A stretch of DNA of 64,000 nucleotides from Skeletonema tropicum (Eukaryota > Bacillariophyta > Thalassiosirophyceae > Thalassiosirales > Thalassiosiraceae), in the NCBI GenBank assembly GCA_037178625.1, contig CM074146.1, positions 1,302,001 to 1,366,000 of the forward strand, read 5' to 3'. Of this stretch, positions 16,869 through 27,640 are shown one piece after another. The position numbers and the translations under genes are program-made. Below the pieces are notes generated by a model. The model worked only from the letters and a program-made list of their open reading frames with translations. It had not been told where the DNA came from and searched no databases. Each line of letters begins with the position of its first letter. Position 1 is the stretch's first letter.

Positions 16869-18748
16869 GGGTTGCAATTTGCAATCAGATGAAAAGTGAG
16901 CAAGAAAGTGGATCGAGGAAAGTGCACAAGAGAGTGTTCGAGAAAGTAGGCTAACCTACTTACTCTAGAGAGCGATACGCGAGAGGCAAAGGCGGGAATA
17001 GATAATTACTTATACTCCAGTCCAATCAAGCTACAGCCACAGAGCATTTCAATTTATCGAATATCATTTCAATTTCTTATTTTTAGGCATACAGAAATCG
17101 TGCCATTTTACGGAACATCCATTTTACATACAACAGCCCGAAAGAGGTGTGATCGACAAGTGAATCAGCAAGCAAAGTGAACGCAACAACTTTGGGTACT
17201 TCAAGGCCCTAATAGACACTGGTTTAATACCAGCCATTATCCTCATCCCTACGGGTTCCAAGGCTGATCAATTGTAGAAATGTCAGGAGCTGGTCAGCAC
17301 AGCAGCTGGTCTAGAAGCCTCCACGGAAAGTTGACAATGAATGGTCTCCGTCTCTCCGAGTTTGATATAAAAGCAGTTATTGAAACACAGCAGATCCAAA
17401 TCCGGTAACTATGTCCGTTTGAAGAATAATATTTGTCGAACACAGCGATGCTCACAGTTTATTTCAGTCTTAAACTCAGTGCATTACAACAGCTATAGAG
17501 TTAACAAGCCAATCATGTTCTCTCAGGAAAATATATACACAACGCCAAGTTGGCAATCAATATCGATCAAATTAAACGATGACAACTTTGTGTCTTCAAG
17601 GATGCTATTATATCAAACGCGCAACGCTAAGCCTACGACAAAAGTTGGCGCTCGAGTTCTCAAGAAAGTTTACATCTATCGTGAAGCTTGGCCAGCGATG
17701 GGTTGGTCCTTATCCTTATACTGTCAAAACAGTCCGAAGCTACAGGTACAACAAGTCTTTTCAATTGTTCACATATCATTTTCGTTTCTCTCAAGTCGCA
17801 GGACCTAGAAGTCAAGTGCAATTTTTACAAGCAATGTCTCATGAGTTCGATCCATGGGGCAGCAATGCCAAAGTACAGTAGTTGCTGGCATACTGAGCAT
17901 GTATGTATCGAACTTTCATGACCAACCGATGGTCAGCAAAGGAATAGCAATCAACACATTAGCTAGAATCTTCGAATTGTTAGCAGCAGTAGCGGCAACA
18001 GCATCAGCAGATAGATAGATAGAGATACTGAGATAAAAAGACAGATAGGTAGAATGAGAAAGAGAATAGCGTACCCCCTGCCTTGAGTAGGTTCCGTGGT
18101 TATGGGTTCCACAGCGGAAATTCCCGCATAAAAAGTACCTTCGCGTGCACGCTAGATTAGTCAGAATATCCAAGAATAGTCAAGGAATGAAATTTCAATA
18201 TCAGCCAAATCAAAGCAAACAACAACAACGCTTGAGCTCGATCCATGGGGCAGCAATGTCGAGGTACGATAGGTACTGACATAATAGTATTTATGTATCG
18301 ATCTCTTTACGTAGATATTCAGAAGAAGTGCGTAGGAAAGATCCACGTCGACAGCATCATCTCCATATCCATTAACAACCATGAAGAAGTCTAGCAGTAG
18401 TAACACTCACAATTATTAATATTGTCAATCGATCATAGACTCCCTCTAGAACTGAATTCAGCTTACCTGGTCAACTTAGACCCCAGTGGGGTCTACATCA
18501 TCTCTCTAAGTATGTTGTATGATAGATAGATAGATAGATAGATAGATTATTTTAGTCACTACTCTCTAGAGACACCGGTGTCAGTAGAATAGAGATCAGA
18601 GAGATACTCCTGCATACTTAAATATTATGTATGAGTACTTAGCGCGGTGAATCACCTCTACGCCATACCTCTAGTCAAGACGGTGTATTGACCGAGGGAT
18701 AAAGAACAAGGACACTACTGACGAAGAAATGGATGACTGCAATGGAGA
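16869..18748. other. Decayed, mostly unassigned region
   Basis: No intact gene. A short plus-strand stretch near 17,200-17,275 reads FKALIDTG before a stop, reminiscent of a retroviral-type aspartic protease, but one motif is thin evidence. A ~72-bp segment occurs twice (17,843-17,915 and 18,234-18,305, both with CGATCCATGGGGCAGCAATG). A perfect 8-bp hairpin TAGACCCC-AGT-GGGGTCTA lies at 18,477-18,495, a GATA microsatellite at 18,521-18,547 and the palindrome GACACCGGTGTC at 18,571-18,582. Confidence 0.45.
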
Positions 18749-19390
18749 CGCAGCCATAATCATATAGCGCCGTTTCTCAATAATCATATAGCGCCAGGTA
18801 CATGTATGTAATTCCTACATACGTAAGGTGGCCCTTTCTCACACAACGCTCGCACTTAACCGCTTCAACGCTCAAATTTTTTTTTGCCCGCCACGCATCA
18901 TCAACTCACACCCAGCAATTGAAAACTGTGTTCGCAGATAGTATCAGTACCGTTAGCGAGACTAATCAGTACCGTGTTAGCAAGACTATGGGTTATATCT
19001 TACCTCTACCTGCTGCTTCAATCCTACTTATTGTACTTACTACGCAAACTTTGGTGACGGGTGACGTATCTTTCATAAGTACCTGAGACAAACTTCAATA
19101 AGAGAAAGGATGATAAGGACGAAACGTATCGTGGATTGCCGCTTCCGCTGTTCGAGTACCGCTAATGGTAGTGAAGTCCCATTTCATATGTAGGAGTGCC
19201 GTTTATGTGCCGGAGAGGAATGTAAGACGGGTGGAATGATGGTGGTACAATATTAAGTTTCATGCGGGGCATTTGACAAAAGTGAGAAATGTGCGAGCGT
19301 TTGTGAGAAAGGGCCACCTTACGTATGTAGGAATTACATACATGTACCTGGCGCTATATGATTATTGAGAGCTATATGATTATGGCTGCG
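18749..19390. mobile_element. MULE-like non-autonomous element with long TIRs
   Basis: A 642-bp element whose ends are near-perfect inverted repeats of roughly 100 bp, beginning CGCAGCC and ending GGCTGCG. It is flanked by a 9-bp direct repeat CAATGGAGA (18,740-18,748 and 19,391-19,399). Long TIRs and a 9-bp TSD are the signature of Mutator-like elements. The interior has no transposase frame, so it would need an enzyme supplied elsewhere. Its insertion lies about 290 bp upstream of the AAA-ATPase start codon. Confidence 0.85.
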
Positions 19391-19682
19391 CAATGGAGAC
19401 ATTGTCGGAAATGAAAGCCGAGGGACAGACGATTGACAAAACATCAACCATTGACATAACACCTTTCCACACACAACACACACTACGAGAGTGCATCTTT
19501 CAACTGGAGTATTCAGTGCGCACAAGGCACAAGATCGATAGGAACTCCTTATTTACAAAGGAGTTTCTTTTTACCTTCATGCATTGAAATGGGTGGCTCT
19601 CAAAATAATGTTACGCCTTCATTAGATAATAATAATAATAACTTAAAAAATTACGGTAGATGAGTAAGATAGCTCTAGAGAG
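19391..19682 (+). promoter_or_regulatory. Upstream region of AAA-ATPase gene
   Basis: 292 bases between the MULE-like element and the start codon. They contain a perfect hairpin AACTCCTT-N7-AAGGAGTT (19,543-19,565) and an AATAAT run near 19,627. No clear TATA box. The MULE-like insertion displaced whatever lay further upstream. Confidence 0.35.
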
Positions 19683-22600
19683 ATGATGAAGATGATGAGC
19701 AATCAACAGCAACTAGAGCTCGTGTCGATGAACTTGAAGCAATGGACCGTCGGTGCCGTTGACTCGCTGAGATCAAAAGGCAAACAAAATCTAGGCGAAA
19801 TAGTTTGCTCTCGAGAGTACCTATCATGTGCTTTGAAAATTGCTCACTCCCTTTCTGATCAGCTGTCTACCGTTGAAGAAGAGAGGGGGTATAAAGATAA
19901 CAAAGAGAGCTCTTCTCGGCGCAACAGCAATAATGATAATATCATTGCTTTTCAGCCCATAATTGAGACGGCCAATGAATCGTGCTCAGAACACATTTCT
20001 GTGTACTGCACGAAGCTTCAGGGCGAAATTAGAGCACATGATAAGAGCACAAATGCTTATCAGAGCGATGGGGGACGCATAGAATCTAAGGCCACCGATA
20101 TTGAGCCATTTTCGAGTCCCGGAGAGATGCATAATTTGAATCAAGGAGAGATGCATAATTTGGCACAGCAGTTTTCTTCTGCATTGCTTGCGCATGAGAA
20201 GAAGTCTGGAAGACCAGTTGATTATTTGGACGTTCGAGGCGCTACTTTGAATGAGGGTGCAGTACACGGAAGGCCTCTCAGCAATAATGGAAAACAGTTA
20301 ATACATTCAACGGGGATTGCCTTCTATGAGCTCTTTTCGGGCGGACACCTCACAGCTGGGGCGGGAGCTTTGGGACATGCAGCTACCAAATCACATCATG
20401 GGGCATACAATGAATCGTTTGGTCATAACCCGACCAAACGAAGATCACAAAACAACACCAACCTAGATGGTAATTCATCACAGCAGGGAGTGGGACTAGC
20501 GCCATCGATAGCATCGATATCTGTAGAGCCACTGAGGCTGTTGGGCTTGCCCACTGCTCTCTGTGACCTGATCAGCAATATGCTAGATTGCATGATTGGA
20601 GATGCTCACGGTGGTAACGGGGAAGCTTATTCATTTATTTCAGAAGTTAGAGATGATTTGAAGCTAATGAGTGATTCTCCCAAACTATATCTCCACGGTA
20701 TTGATTTGGCAAATGCTACCAACGTCGGCCTACAATTTGGAACATCCCTGTACGGTAGAGATACAGAACTGCATACGTTGAAAGAGTGTTTTCAGCGATC
20801 AATATCATGTGAGTGTGAGGTCGCAATGGTTTGTGGGCCATCGGGTATAGGCAAATCAAAGCTCTCGCAAGAATTTGCTCGCTCTGTCAATGAAAATGGC
20901 AAAAGTATTTTTTTATCTGGACGATTCGATAAACTTGAGTCGCAGCCTCTTCATGCCATCAGCTCTGCGTTTGATAAGTATTGTGCTTGGGTGAGTGTGG
21001 AAGATCAGTTGACTGCTGGACGAGTATCTAGTGCTTTGAAGGAGATTTTGGGGGAGGAGATGGACTGCCTAGTTGCAGTAATGCCAAGCCTGGCTAATAT
21101 TCTTGGTGATGATTTCAATGTCAGTCAGAATAACAAGAAGAACACAGCAGTGGATGCACAAAAGAAGCTGCGTTATCTGTTTTGTCAATTTGTTGAAGTC
21201 ATAGCTACATGTCACGAGGAGCCTCTGATACTCTTCCTTGACGATTGTCAATGGATAGATAACGCTTCTGTTGCGCTTCTGTATCAGATATTGATGTTGT
21301 CGGGGTCATCCATCCAAGACCACCGCCTTTTCTTCTTCGGGGCATGTCGTGATGATGAAATGAGTGATTCTCACCCTCTCGATAAAATGTTCACGACTGT
21401 AAACAGTTTGTGTGGAACCAAGATGACCAGGATTCATCTCACATCTATGAGCATAGGTGCTCTGAATGAGTTTGTGTCGACTGAATTGTCTTTGCTACCA
21501 CGCATCACCCGCCCCCTCGCTGACATTCTGCACCATCAAACGAAGGGGAGTCCACTTTTTGTGAAGCAAGTGATGATGGAATTGTACAAACAGAGAATGC
21601 TTTATCCTTCTCTCTCTCGTCGTCGATGGGTGTGGGAAGCTGACAGAATTGCTGGCATGAATATTCCAGAGAATGTTGCTACGTTCATCACAAAGTCTTT
21701 CGATCGTTTGCCCTTTGAAGTGGTTTCTGCCTTGGTCGTTCTGTCATGCTTCGGTGCAAGGGCCGATATTGCGTTGATTGAAGTGTTGGAAAGAGAAATA
21801 GAGCAATCACTAATAGCTCCACTTGACGACGCTGTCGCTCACAGTGTGCTTGGAAAGAGAAATGGAGAGTTCTACTTCATGCACGATAAGCTGCAGGAAG
21901 CTGCTTATAGTAAGATGAAGCCAGAAGAACGTTGTCTCCATCACCATCGGTAAGTCAGCCTCTCGTTGGTGTTGTTTGTGTCATTGCTTCGGCCGAATAC
22001 TCACAATGCACTTCACTTCACTCCACTCTAGGTATGGGTTGGCGTTAGGATTTGTTGCAGCGAGAGAACGTGATGACAGATTACTACTGACCGCAGTTTC
22101 GCAGATCAATCACGGTGGGCCGCAAGCAGTCATCGATGAAGAGCAAGCAGTAATAGTTGCTCATCTGAACTTAGATGCGGGGGAAAAAGCTATGAACATG
22201 TCAGACTTCTTTTCGGCATACTCATTTTTCGATCATGGCATCTCATACCTACGGAAAGACCATTGGAGCGAGCATTATGATTTAAGCTTGGAATTGTTCA
22301 ATTCAGCGGCGAAGTGTGCCTTGATGAATGCAGAGCATGAAAGTGTCAAATTGCTTACAGAACAAATCATGCAAAATTCCAAATGCTTTGAAGATAAATT
22401 TCAGGCGATCTCCGTCACAGTTACTTTGCAGAATTGGTCTGGAAATGCGTCTGCTGCTGTCGATCTCATGAATAGCACGCTGTCAAAACTAGGAGAAGCA
22501 CTTCCTTCGGTGGTCACACCAGCTATCACCAACTTGTTCTTGGATGAGACGAAAGAAAAGCTCGCTAGTCTATCGAATAATGCTCTGCTGGATTACTCAG

Positions 22601-24006
22601 TCATGGTGAATCCCTCAAAGATTTTGGCGGTGGATTTGTTAGTCAAACTGTATGGGGCTCTAACTGCAATTGGCAAAAGAGCTCTGATGTTAATCATCCC
22701 GTTGAAGGTAATACAAATATCTTTGACATATGGCATGAGCCCACACTCTCCTTCGGCTTTTGCGCAATACAGCAATTATCTTGCTACCATTGAAGGCAAA
22801 TTTCAAGAGGGATACCGCTACGCAAAGCTCGCATTATCTTTGATGAAGAAAATACCCTCTCGTGCTCACGAGGGCAGTGCCATGTTTTGGTCGAGCCACA
22901 CAAGGATACATGTTGAGCCCATGCAAAGCTCAATTGAGTGCTATCTTGATGCATATAAAGCTCACATGAAGAGTGGCAATGCATACGCCGTAGCGAGTTC
23001 CTTGGTGTATAATAATTTAGGCTTATTGTCGGGGAAGAACTTGAACGCAGTTGTGTCTTCAATGAATGTCACAATCAAGGAATCAAAGTATCTCAAGAAT
23101 ATTGTCGTGTTAAAGCTCATGCTGCCGATCTTTCGAGTTGCCTTGCGACTCAAGGGTGAATCAGATGCACCGGCACCACAGCAGGATAATCTCACGGATG
23201 TCTTTGGAGGAACCTTCAATGGGGGTGAGAGCGATGGAAAATACGCGACTCTCTTGCATACAATGTTTTTTGCGAAGCTTTTTGAGGCGTTCATATTCAG
23301 AGAGCTCAATGGAGCAACAGATGCTGCCGAGAAATATTTCTCCTTCAACTCTCTTGTACTATTACCATCAGTATTATTCTTCGGGAAATTGTGAGTCTGT
23401 GTCTAAGTATGATGAGTACATCTTCTTTTTGCGTGCATCTTCGACACACTAACTTTGCGTTTTATGCACTGCATGTCTACAAACATTTACAGCTACTCTG
23501 GCCTTGTGTCGTTTTGGGTTGCTAGAGAGATGAATGATAAGAACGGCTCAAAAAAATGGATAGATAGGGCAATTGAGTGTAAGGATGAGTTTGTCAAGTT
23601 GTCAGTTTCCGCATCTACATGGAACTTTGAGAACAGTGAGTGCTGTTATCTCTATGCTGTTATCTATTCATCTTTCAATACTTTATCTCATGCTTCGCTC
23701 TCTAATCTTTTCTACACTACTGCGTCCACAGAGTCATTTCTTCTCCAAGCCGAACAGCACTTTTGTAGCCGAAACTTCGAACTGGCAGAAACACTGTATG
23801 ATGCCGCAATATCGAGCTCGCAGATTCATAAGTTTGTGAATGAAGAGGCGTTGGCTAATGAGCTTGCTGGTCACTTTTATCTTGAGACGGGTAGAAGAAA
23901 TAGATCAGTACATTACTTCTCACAGGCGTTTGAGAAGTACAATGAGTGGGGTGCTGTTGCGAAGGCAAATACACTCACTGAATATCTTGACTATATCAAG
24001 AGATGA
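19683..24006 (+). CDS. AAA_16-type ATPase with TPR-like C-terminus, copy 1
   Basis: Four exons: 19,683-21,949, 22,032-23,390, 23,493-23,635 and 23,732-24,006, with GT-AG introns of 82, 102 and 96 nt; 1,347 residues. Residues ~215-235 (TGIAFYELFSGG) resemble the end of a protein-kinase-like C-lobe. The ATPase follows: GPSGIGKS (385-392, Walker A, K391) and LILFLDDCQW (Walker B, D520-D521), then a winged-helix-like part. From ~750 on (HHRYGLALGF) it is helical and TPR-like. The arrangement recalls cyanobacterial and diatom kinase/AAA signalling ATPases, but no kinase N-lobe, GAF, cyclase or histidine kinase is present, so it may be a shortened, regulatory member. Intron 3 is stop-free and a multiple of three, so retention would only add 32 residues. 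Exon joins are my reading, supported by copy 2. Confidence 0.85.
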
Positions 24007-24299
24007 TGAGCTGCTGCTTTGAAGGGAATTGAGATAGACTGCATCGGGGCTGACAGACAATTTGATACTCAATGATGGCCTTCATCACAAAGCACGATGG
24101 CAGTGAGAGCCACGGGTCAAGTGCCTTTCTTTCGTAGCCAAAGCTTTTAGGGGCACCTGAAGCCTCCCCTCCCCCTTTACACAAAACGGTTGGGTAGGAT
24201 TGTACCCAGGTAAAAATATGGTTGGGATATTCGAACACAAAACGCCACACAATGGCATAAGTATGCTTTACTTTAAAAAATTGCACGAGGCCTATTGCC
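24007..24299. other. 3' flank of AAA-ATPase copy 1
   Basis: 293 bases between the stop codon and the first PLE copy. No gene seen. The sequence is unlike the 3' flank of copy 2, showing that the ends of the two paralogues have separate histories. Confidence 0.5.
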
Positions 24300-24602
24300 G
24301 GGAGCGAGCGAAGCGAGCGACCTTACTTCTCTCTATAATCAATATATGAACCAATATCAGATAAAGTGGTATTACTATATTACCGAAGCGTGGATGACTA
24401 CGCTTTCGAATTAACTTCTTCAGCGGATAGCAATAGTAATAGTGAGGATAGGCGGCTTTGTCGATGCAAAGTTGCGAGTCATTTAGCTCTCCCTCGTTGA
24501 CACGAGTTTTCTCCTTGAATGGATACGTGTCTCTGTGGGGTCATTCCTCGTTATCTAAAATAGGTAAGTTTGTACAATTGCTTTCCCTCAGCAAGTGTAG
24601 CT
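24300..24602 (-). mobile_element. PLE copy B, short 3' end only
   Basis: Starts on the plus strand with GGGAGCGAGCGAAGCGAGCG, the 3' terminus of the element, and ends inside the nested hairpin (GTGTAGCT), where copy C begins at once. Non-coding; contains the hammerhead-like fold at 24,370-24,441. Confidence 0.85.
24370..24441 (-). ncRNA. Hammerhead-like ribozyme, PLE copy B
   Basis: Same sequence and fold as 20-91. Confidence 0.5.
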
Positions 24603-24672
24603 GGGAGCGAGCGAAGCGAGCGACCTTACTTCTCTCTATAATCAGTATATGAACCAATATCAGATAAAGTGG

Positions 24673-24744
24673 TATTACTATATTACCGAAGCGTGGATGA
24701 CTACGCTTTCGAATTAACTTCTTCAGCGGATAGCAATAGTAATA
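24673..24744 (-). ncRNA. Hammerhead-like ribozyme, PLE copy C
   Basis: Same core and stems as 20-91; unchanged in this least truncated copy. Confidence 0.55.
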
Positions 24745-24943
24745 GTGAGGATAGGCGGCTTTGTCGATGCGAAGTTGCGAGTCATTTAGCTCTCCCTCGT
24801 TGACACGAGTTTTCTCCTTGAATGGATACGTGTCTCTGTGGGGTCACTCCTCGTTATCTAAAATAGGTAAGTTTGTACAATTGCTTTCCCTCAGCAAGTG
24901 TAGCTGCCGGGTAGGCAGCGGAACAAGCTGAGGGAAAGGAGGA

Positions 24944-26941
24944 CTACGATTCTGTTGTCCTCCCCAGGTAGGTACTTACCTCCTCACCTCTGTTTTGAAA
25001 GAGGGAGGTTTGAGAGACAATATCTCCAATGTTTTTTGCTCTCTTATAGCATACTACCATCTTTTCGATTCCGATTGTGTCGCGTAGGGTGGTAGAAAGC
25101 TCCTCCTCATATATCTGTTGACAGGTTCGACTAGGGATGTAATGAGGGTGGAATCGACCGAGTTTCAAATAGATGTTTTTGTCATTATCTGAGGTGGTAG
25201 ATTCTGAGATGGCTTGGGGCAGTGGAGGTGGGTTGCAGACTTTGTAGTTTGCATTTACGAACATTCGTTTCAGTTGGTCGAAGTCCCATCCTCTGTCGAG
25301 CAAGCGTTGGAAGAATAGTCTTGCTACCTCGACATAGTCTTTTTTATCGGTGCACTGCCAATAGTATCTCTTGAGTTCGCCAAATATTACCCCTTTCATC
25401 GTGTTCCTCTGATGAGCAGAAGATGGCAGTAGGTAGAGGTAGAGGTTCATTGGCTTTTGGTATGTCTTAGTTGAGACAATACCTTCTGGCGAAATGGAAA
25501 TGATTAAGTCTAAGAAGATTCCTTTGTCGGCAGGTTCTTCAACCTTCCAACGGAGGATTCCAAAGTCGTTGATGTCTTGCTTGAGGTCGTGATAGCGCCT
25601 AAGGCTTCCAAGCCATAGGACAGATAGGTCATCGACGAAACGTGCAAGGTCTTGGATTTCTTCCGAATAGCCAGGGAGGAGTCTAATTTTCTCATGCCAG
25701 CCATAGTAAAGGCCAGCGTACATGACTGCGACTGATGTACCCATCGCAGTGCCACATAGTTGTTTGAAAAAGCAGTCTCCAAATTGGGTAATGTTGTTCT
25801 TCATAATAAAGCTCAGAGCTTCCAGAATAAGTTTGATGTCCGGGAAGTCGTCTGGAAGTTGGTTGTTTTCTTTCAGATGGTTGAGCCATACTCCGATGAT
25901 TTCGATGCCATGATTGATAGTGATATTGTCGTACATGGCGGTAGCATCAGCAGTAATAATCTTCGTCCCTGCTGGCCATTGTTTGTTAGTCAGTCGGGCG
26001 TGATATTCTTTGCTGTCTTTGATGTTCGACGGAATAAATTGAACAAGTTTTTGCAACTCGTAGTCTAGCCACTTGCTAATACTCTCAGGTCCAGTTCCAC
26101 ATTTAGCGTTAACTGGTCGGAGGGCGGTAGGTGTTTTATGGACTTTTGCGGTTGCTCTGAATCTTCCTTGCCTGCTACCAGCGGCTTCATAGCACTTGTT
26201 GATGTAAATCTTGATGTGCTCTGGGATCGCTGCTGAGTTCTTGATACTGCCTACTTTATATGCCATCAAATTGAGTTGCCTCCGAAGTGCAATTCGATTG
26301 AGGTACTCATATTGGCTCTCCTTCCCAAGGAAAGCTTTGAGGCACCATCGAATGTATACAGAACGTTCGATAATGACAGGCCCTAAATTTTTGTCTGCGA
26401 AGATAATGATCAGATTGGGGTTGTTCTTGAGGCTATATAGTACTGAGAACTCTTGTTTAGAAAGATTCGGTTGAGACCATTTACTGGCGAATTTGGCGTG
26501 CTCTTGTCTAAGTCGATCTGAGAAACGTTTGATGCCTGCTTCCACTTCTGCATTAGCTAGGGGTGGGTCGTATCGTTCTTCTCGACTTTTCTTAAAATGT
26601 TTCTTAGGGATATATGGATGTTGCGGTTTGGTTGGATCGTCTACATGAATATTCTTCCAGTAGTTTCGATTTCTGATATCCCATCCAAAGTCACCGATGA
26701 TCTCTTCGATGTTATTAGTTGGATATGGTGCGAGGATGCCGAAGTTAAGTCCTCTGCCCAGCACCTTTCTAGTTCCGATAGGGAGTTTGGTTGTTGGTTT
26801 ACACAGATTGTGAAGAGTGAGATTCTTTGCCGGATTTAGCGCATGTTCCAATGGTAGATGTTCCAGATAATTGATAAGATTTGTGTGTGGTGGGAGCGAT
26901 GGATCTGCTAGGAAGCCGTCTCTTCTATGGATATTATGCAT
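24944..26941 (-). CDS. Penelope-like reverse transcriptase
   Basis: 665 residues from the first ATG; the frame is open without a stop up to 27,328, so the true start could lie upstream. RT signatures in PLE style: FADKNLGPVII (near 180), TADATAMYDNI (motif A, near 332), CGTAMGTSVAVMYAGLYYG (motif B, near 395), ARFVDDLSVLW (motif C, near 435) and GIFLDLII (near 473). After the NLYLYLLPSSAH thumb-like region the C-terminus (~110 residues) shows no GIY-YIG endonuclease. RTs of this kind copy element RNA, and PLEs lacking the endonuclease are known mainly from chromosome ends. Confident as an RT; the PLE assignment rests on motif style and the tandem, ribozyme-bearing structure. Confidence 0.85.
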   Translation of the reverse strand: MHNIHRRDGFLADPSLPPHTNLINYLEHLPLEHALNPAKNLTLHNLCKPTTKLPIGTRKVLGRGLNFGILAPYPTNNIEEIIGDFGWDIRNRNYWKNIHVDDPTKPQHPYIPKKHFKKSREERYDPPLANAEVEAGIKRFSDRLRQEHAKFASKWSQPNLSKQEFSVLYSLKNNPNLIIIFADKNLGPVIIERSVYIRWCLKAFLGKESQYEYLNRIALRRQLNLMAYKVGSIKNSAAIPEHIKIYINKCYEAAGSRQGRFRATAKVHKTPTALRPVNAKCGTGPESISKWLDYELQKLVQFIPSNIKDSKEYHARLTNKQWPAGTKIITADATAMYDNITINHGIEIIGVWLNHLKENNQLPDDFPDIKLILEALSFIMKNNITQFGDCFFKQLCGTAMGTSVAVMYAGLYYGWHEKIRLLPGYSEEIQDLARFVDDLSVLWLGSLRRYHDLKQDINDFGILRWKVEEPADKGIFLDLIISISPEGIVSTKTYQKPMNLYLYLLPSSAHQRNTMKGVIFGELKRYYWQCTDKKDYVEVARLFFQRLLDRGWDFDQLKRMFVNANYKVCNPPPLPQAISESTTSDNDKNIYLKLGRFHPHYIPSRTCQQIYEEELSTTLRDTIGIEKMVVCYKRAKNIGDIVSQTSLFQNRGEEVSTYLGRTTES

Positions 26942-26997
26942 TATGATGTCAAGTTTTTGTTGGGCTAGGTTATTGTAATATCGGTCTCTTGAGGCAG

Positions 26998-27589
26998 TAT
27001 ATCTTAGTTCCTTCTGCCTCCTCTTCCTCTCCCTCTGCCGCCTCCTCCTCGATGGTTTCTTCCTCTTCCACTTCCTCTTCCCCTTCCCCTTCCTGCATGG
27101 GAGTTGGGGTTGTTGTTGTTGTTGGAGGATGATTCGGCATTCTTCTGCTGCTGCGAATTTGATTGCTGTCCTTGTTTCTTCGAATTCTTCTTCGATTTGT
27201 TTCTTTTGGACTGACCATTGTTTGTGGGCTTTGTATCCTGGGACGTTTTGGATTTGCCCGAAGATTTTTTTCGGCTTTCTTTCCTCCGTGCACTTTTCTG
27301 CTCTTCCGATTTCAGATTCTTCGCTACTCTAACAGTGAGCGTGTCAGCAAGCTCTTCAACAAGCTTTTCAGGGTTATCCTTGAGATCTTCAAGGTTCAGG
27401 GTGCTTTTTTGACTTGGAACGAATTACAGCGTCTTTGTTAACGATTCGATGGATCTCTGCCTGTCTATACTCCTCCCAGAAAGGGAGGGTCATGAGGGGC
27501 CAGAGTTCAGTAAGCACGTTCTTGGTCTTAGTGATAACTGTTTTGCAGACTTCGTTATTAGTGAGGGGATTCACTTCTGCTTCCTCCAT
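26998..27589 (-). pseudogene. PLE first frame (RGG-rich), frameshifted
   Basis: Begins MEEAEVNPLTNN at 27,589 and runs to about 27,405, where a 1-nt shift in an A run (T6 at 27,405-27,410 on the plus strand) moves it into another frame. That frame continues STLNLEDLKDN, a Lys/Ser/Asn/Gln-rich linker and an RGG/GRGRG-rich basic end, stopping at about 26,998, some 57 bases before the RT start codon. Arg-Gly-rich tails usually bind RNA, so a nucleic-acid-binding partner of the RT is plausible. The shift may be decay, sequencing error or programmed slippage. No known domain. Confidence 0.55.
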
Positions 27590-27640
27590 CGTAGCATCGG
27601 CTGTATCGGGAGGGGGTTGGGTCAGGGGAGGTTCCTCATC

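Larger units (their letters stand above)
1..24006. repeat. Left unit of 28.8-kb-offset tandem duplication
   Basis: Bases 1-24006 recur in the same orientation 28,788 bp further on. Reading both copies side by side I saw an A/G substitution near 16,000 and two 1-nt homopolymer changes (near 4,778 and 4,912) in the first 21.3 kb. From about 21,306 to 24,006 the copies differ repeatedly by substitutions and small indels. The unit probably begins before the window, because the PLE fragment at position 1 is already in progress. Confidence 0.97.
24603..27640 (-). mobile_element. PLE copy C, longest copy
   Basis: 3.04 kb, minus strand. From 5' to 3' it has a first frame with RGG-rich end (about 27,589-26,998), the RT frame (26,941-24,944), a nested hairpin, the hammerhead-like fold and the GAGCGAGCGAAGCGAGCG terminus. 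It is joined head to tail with B on its 3' side and D on its 5' side, as is common for Penelope-like elements. The first frame is still open at the D junction, so this copy may also lack its true 5' end. Confidence 0.85.

Noticed and set aside
17840..17860. tRNA-like GTTCGATCC box
   Set aside because: No matching acceptor stem, D arm or anticodon arm around it; it belongs to the 72-bp duplicated segment.
18802..19086. 94-codon frame inside the MULE-like element
   Set aside because: It starts inside the terminal inverted repeat and shows no transposase feature.
19986..20267. Minus-strand frame within AAA-ATPase exon 1
   Set aside because: Antisense shadow of the ATPase coding sequence.
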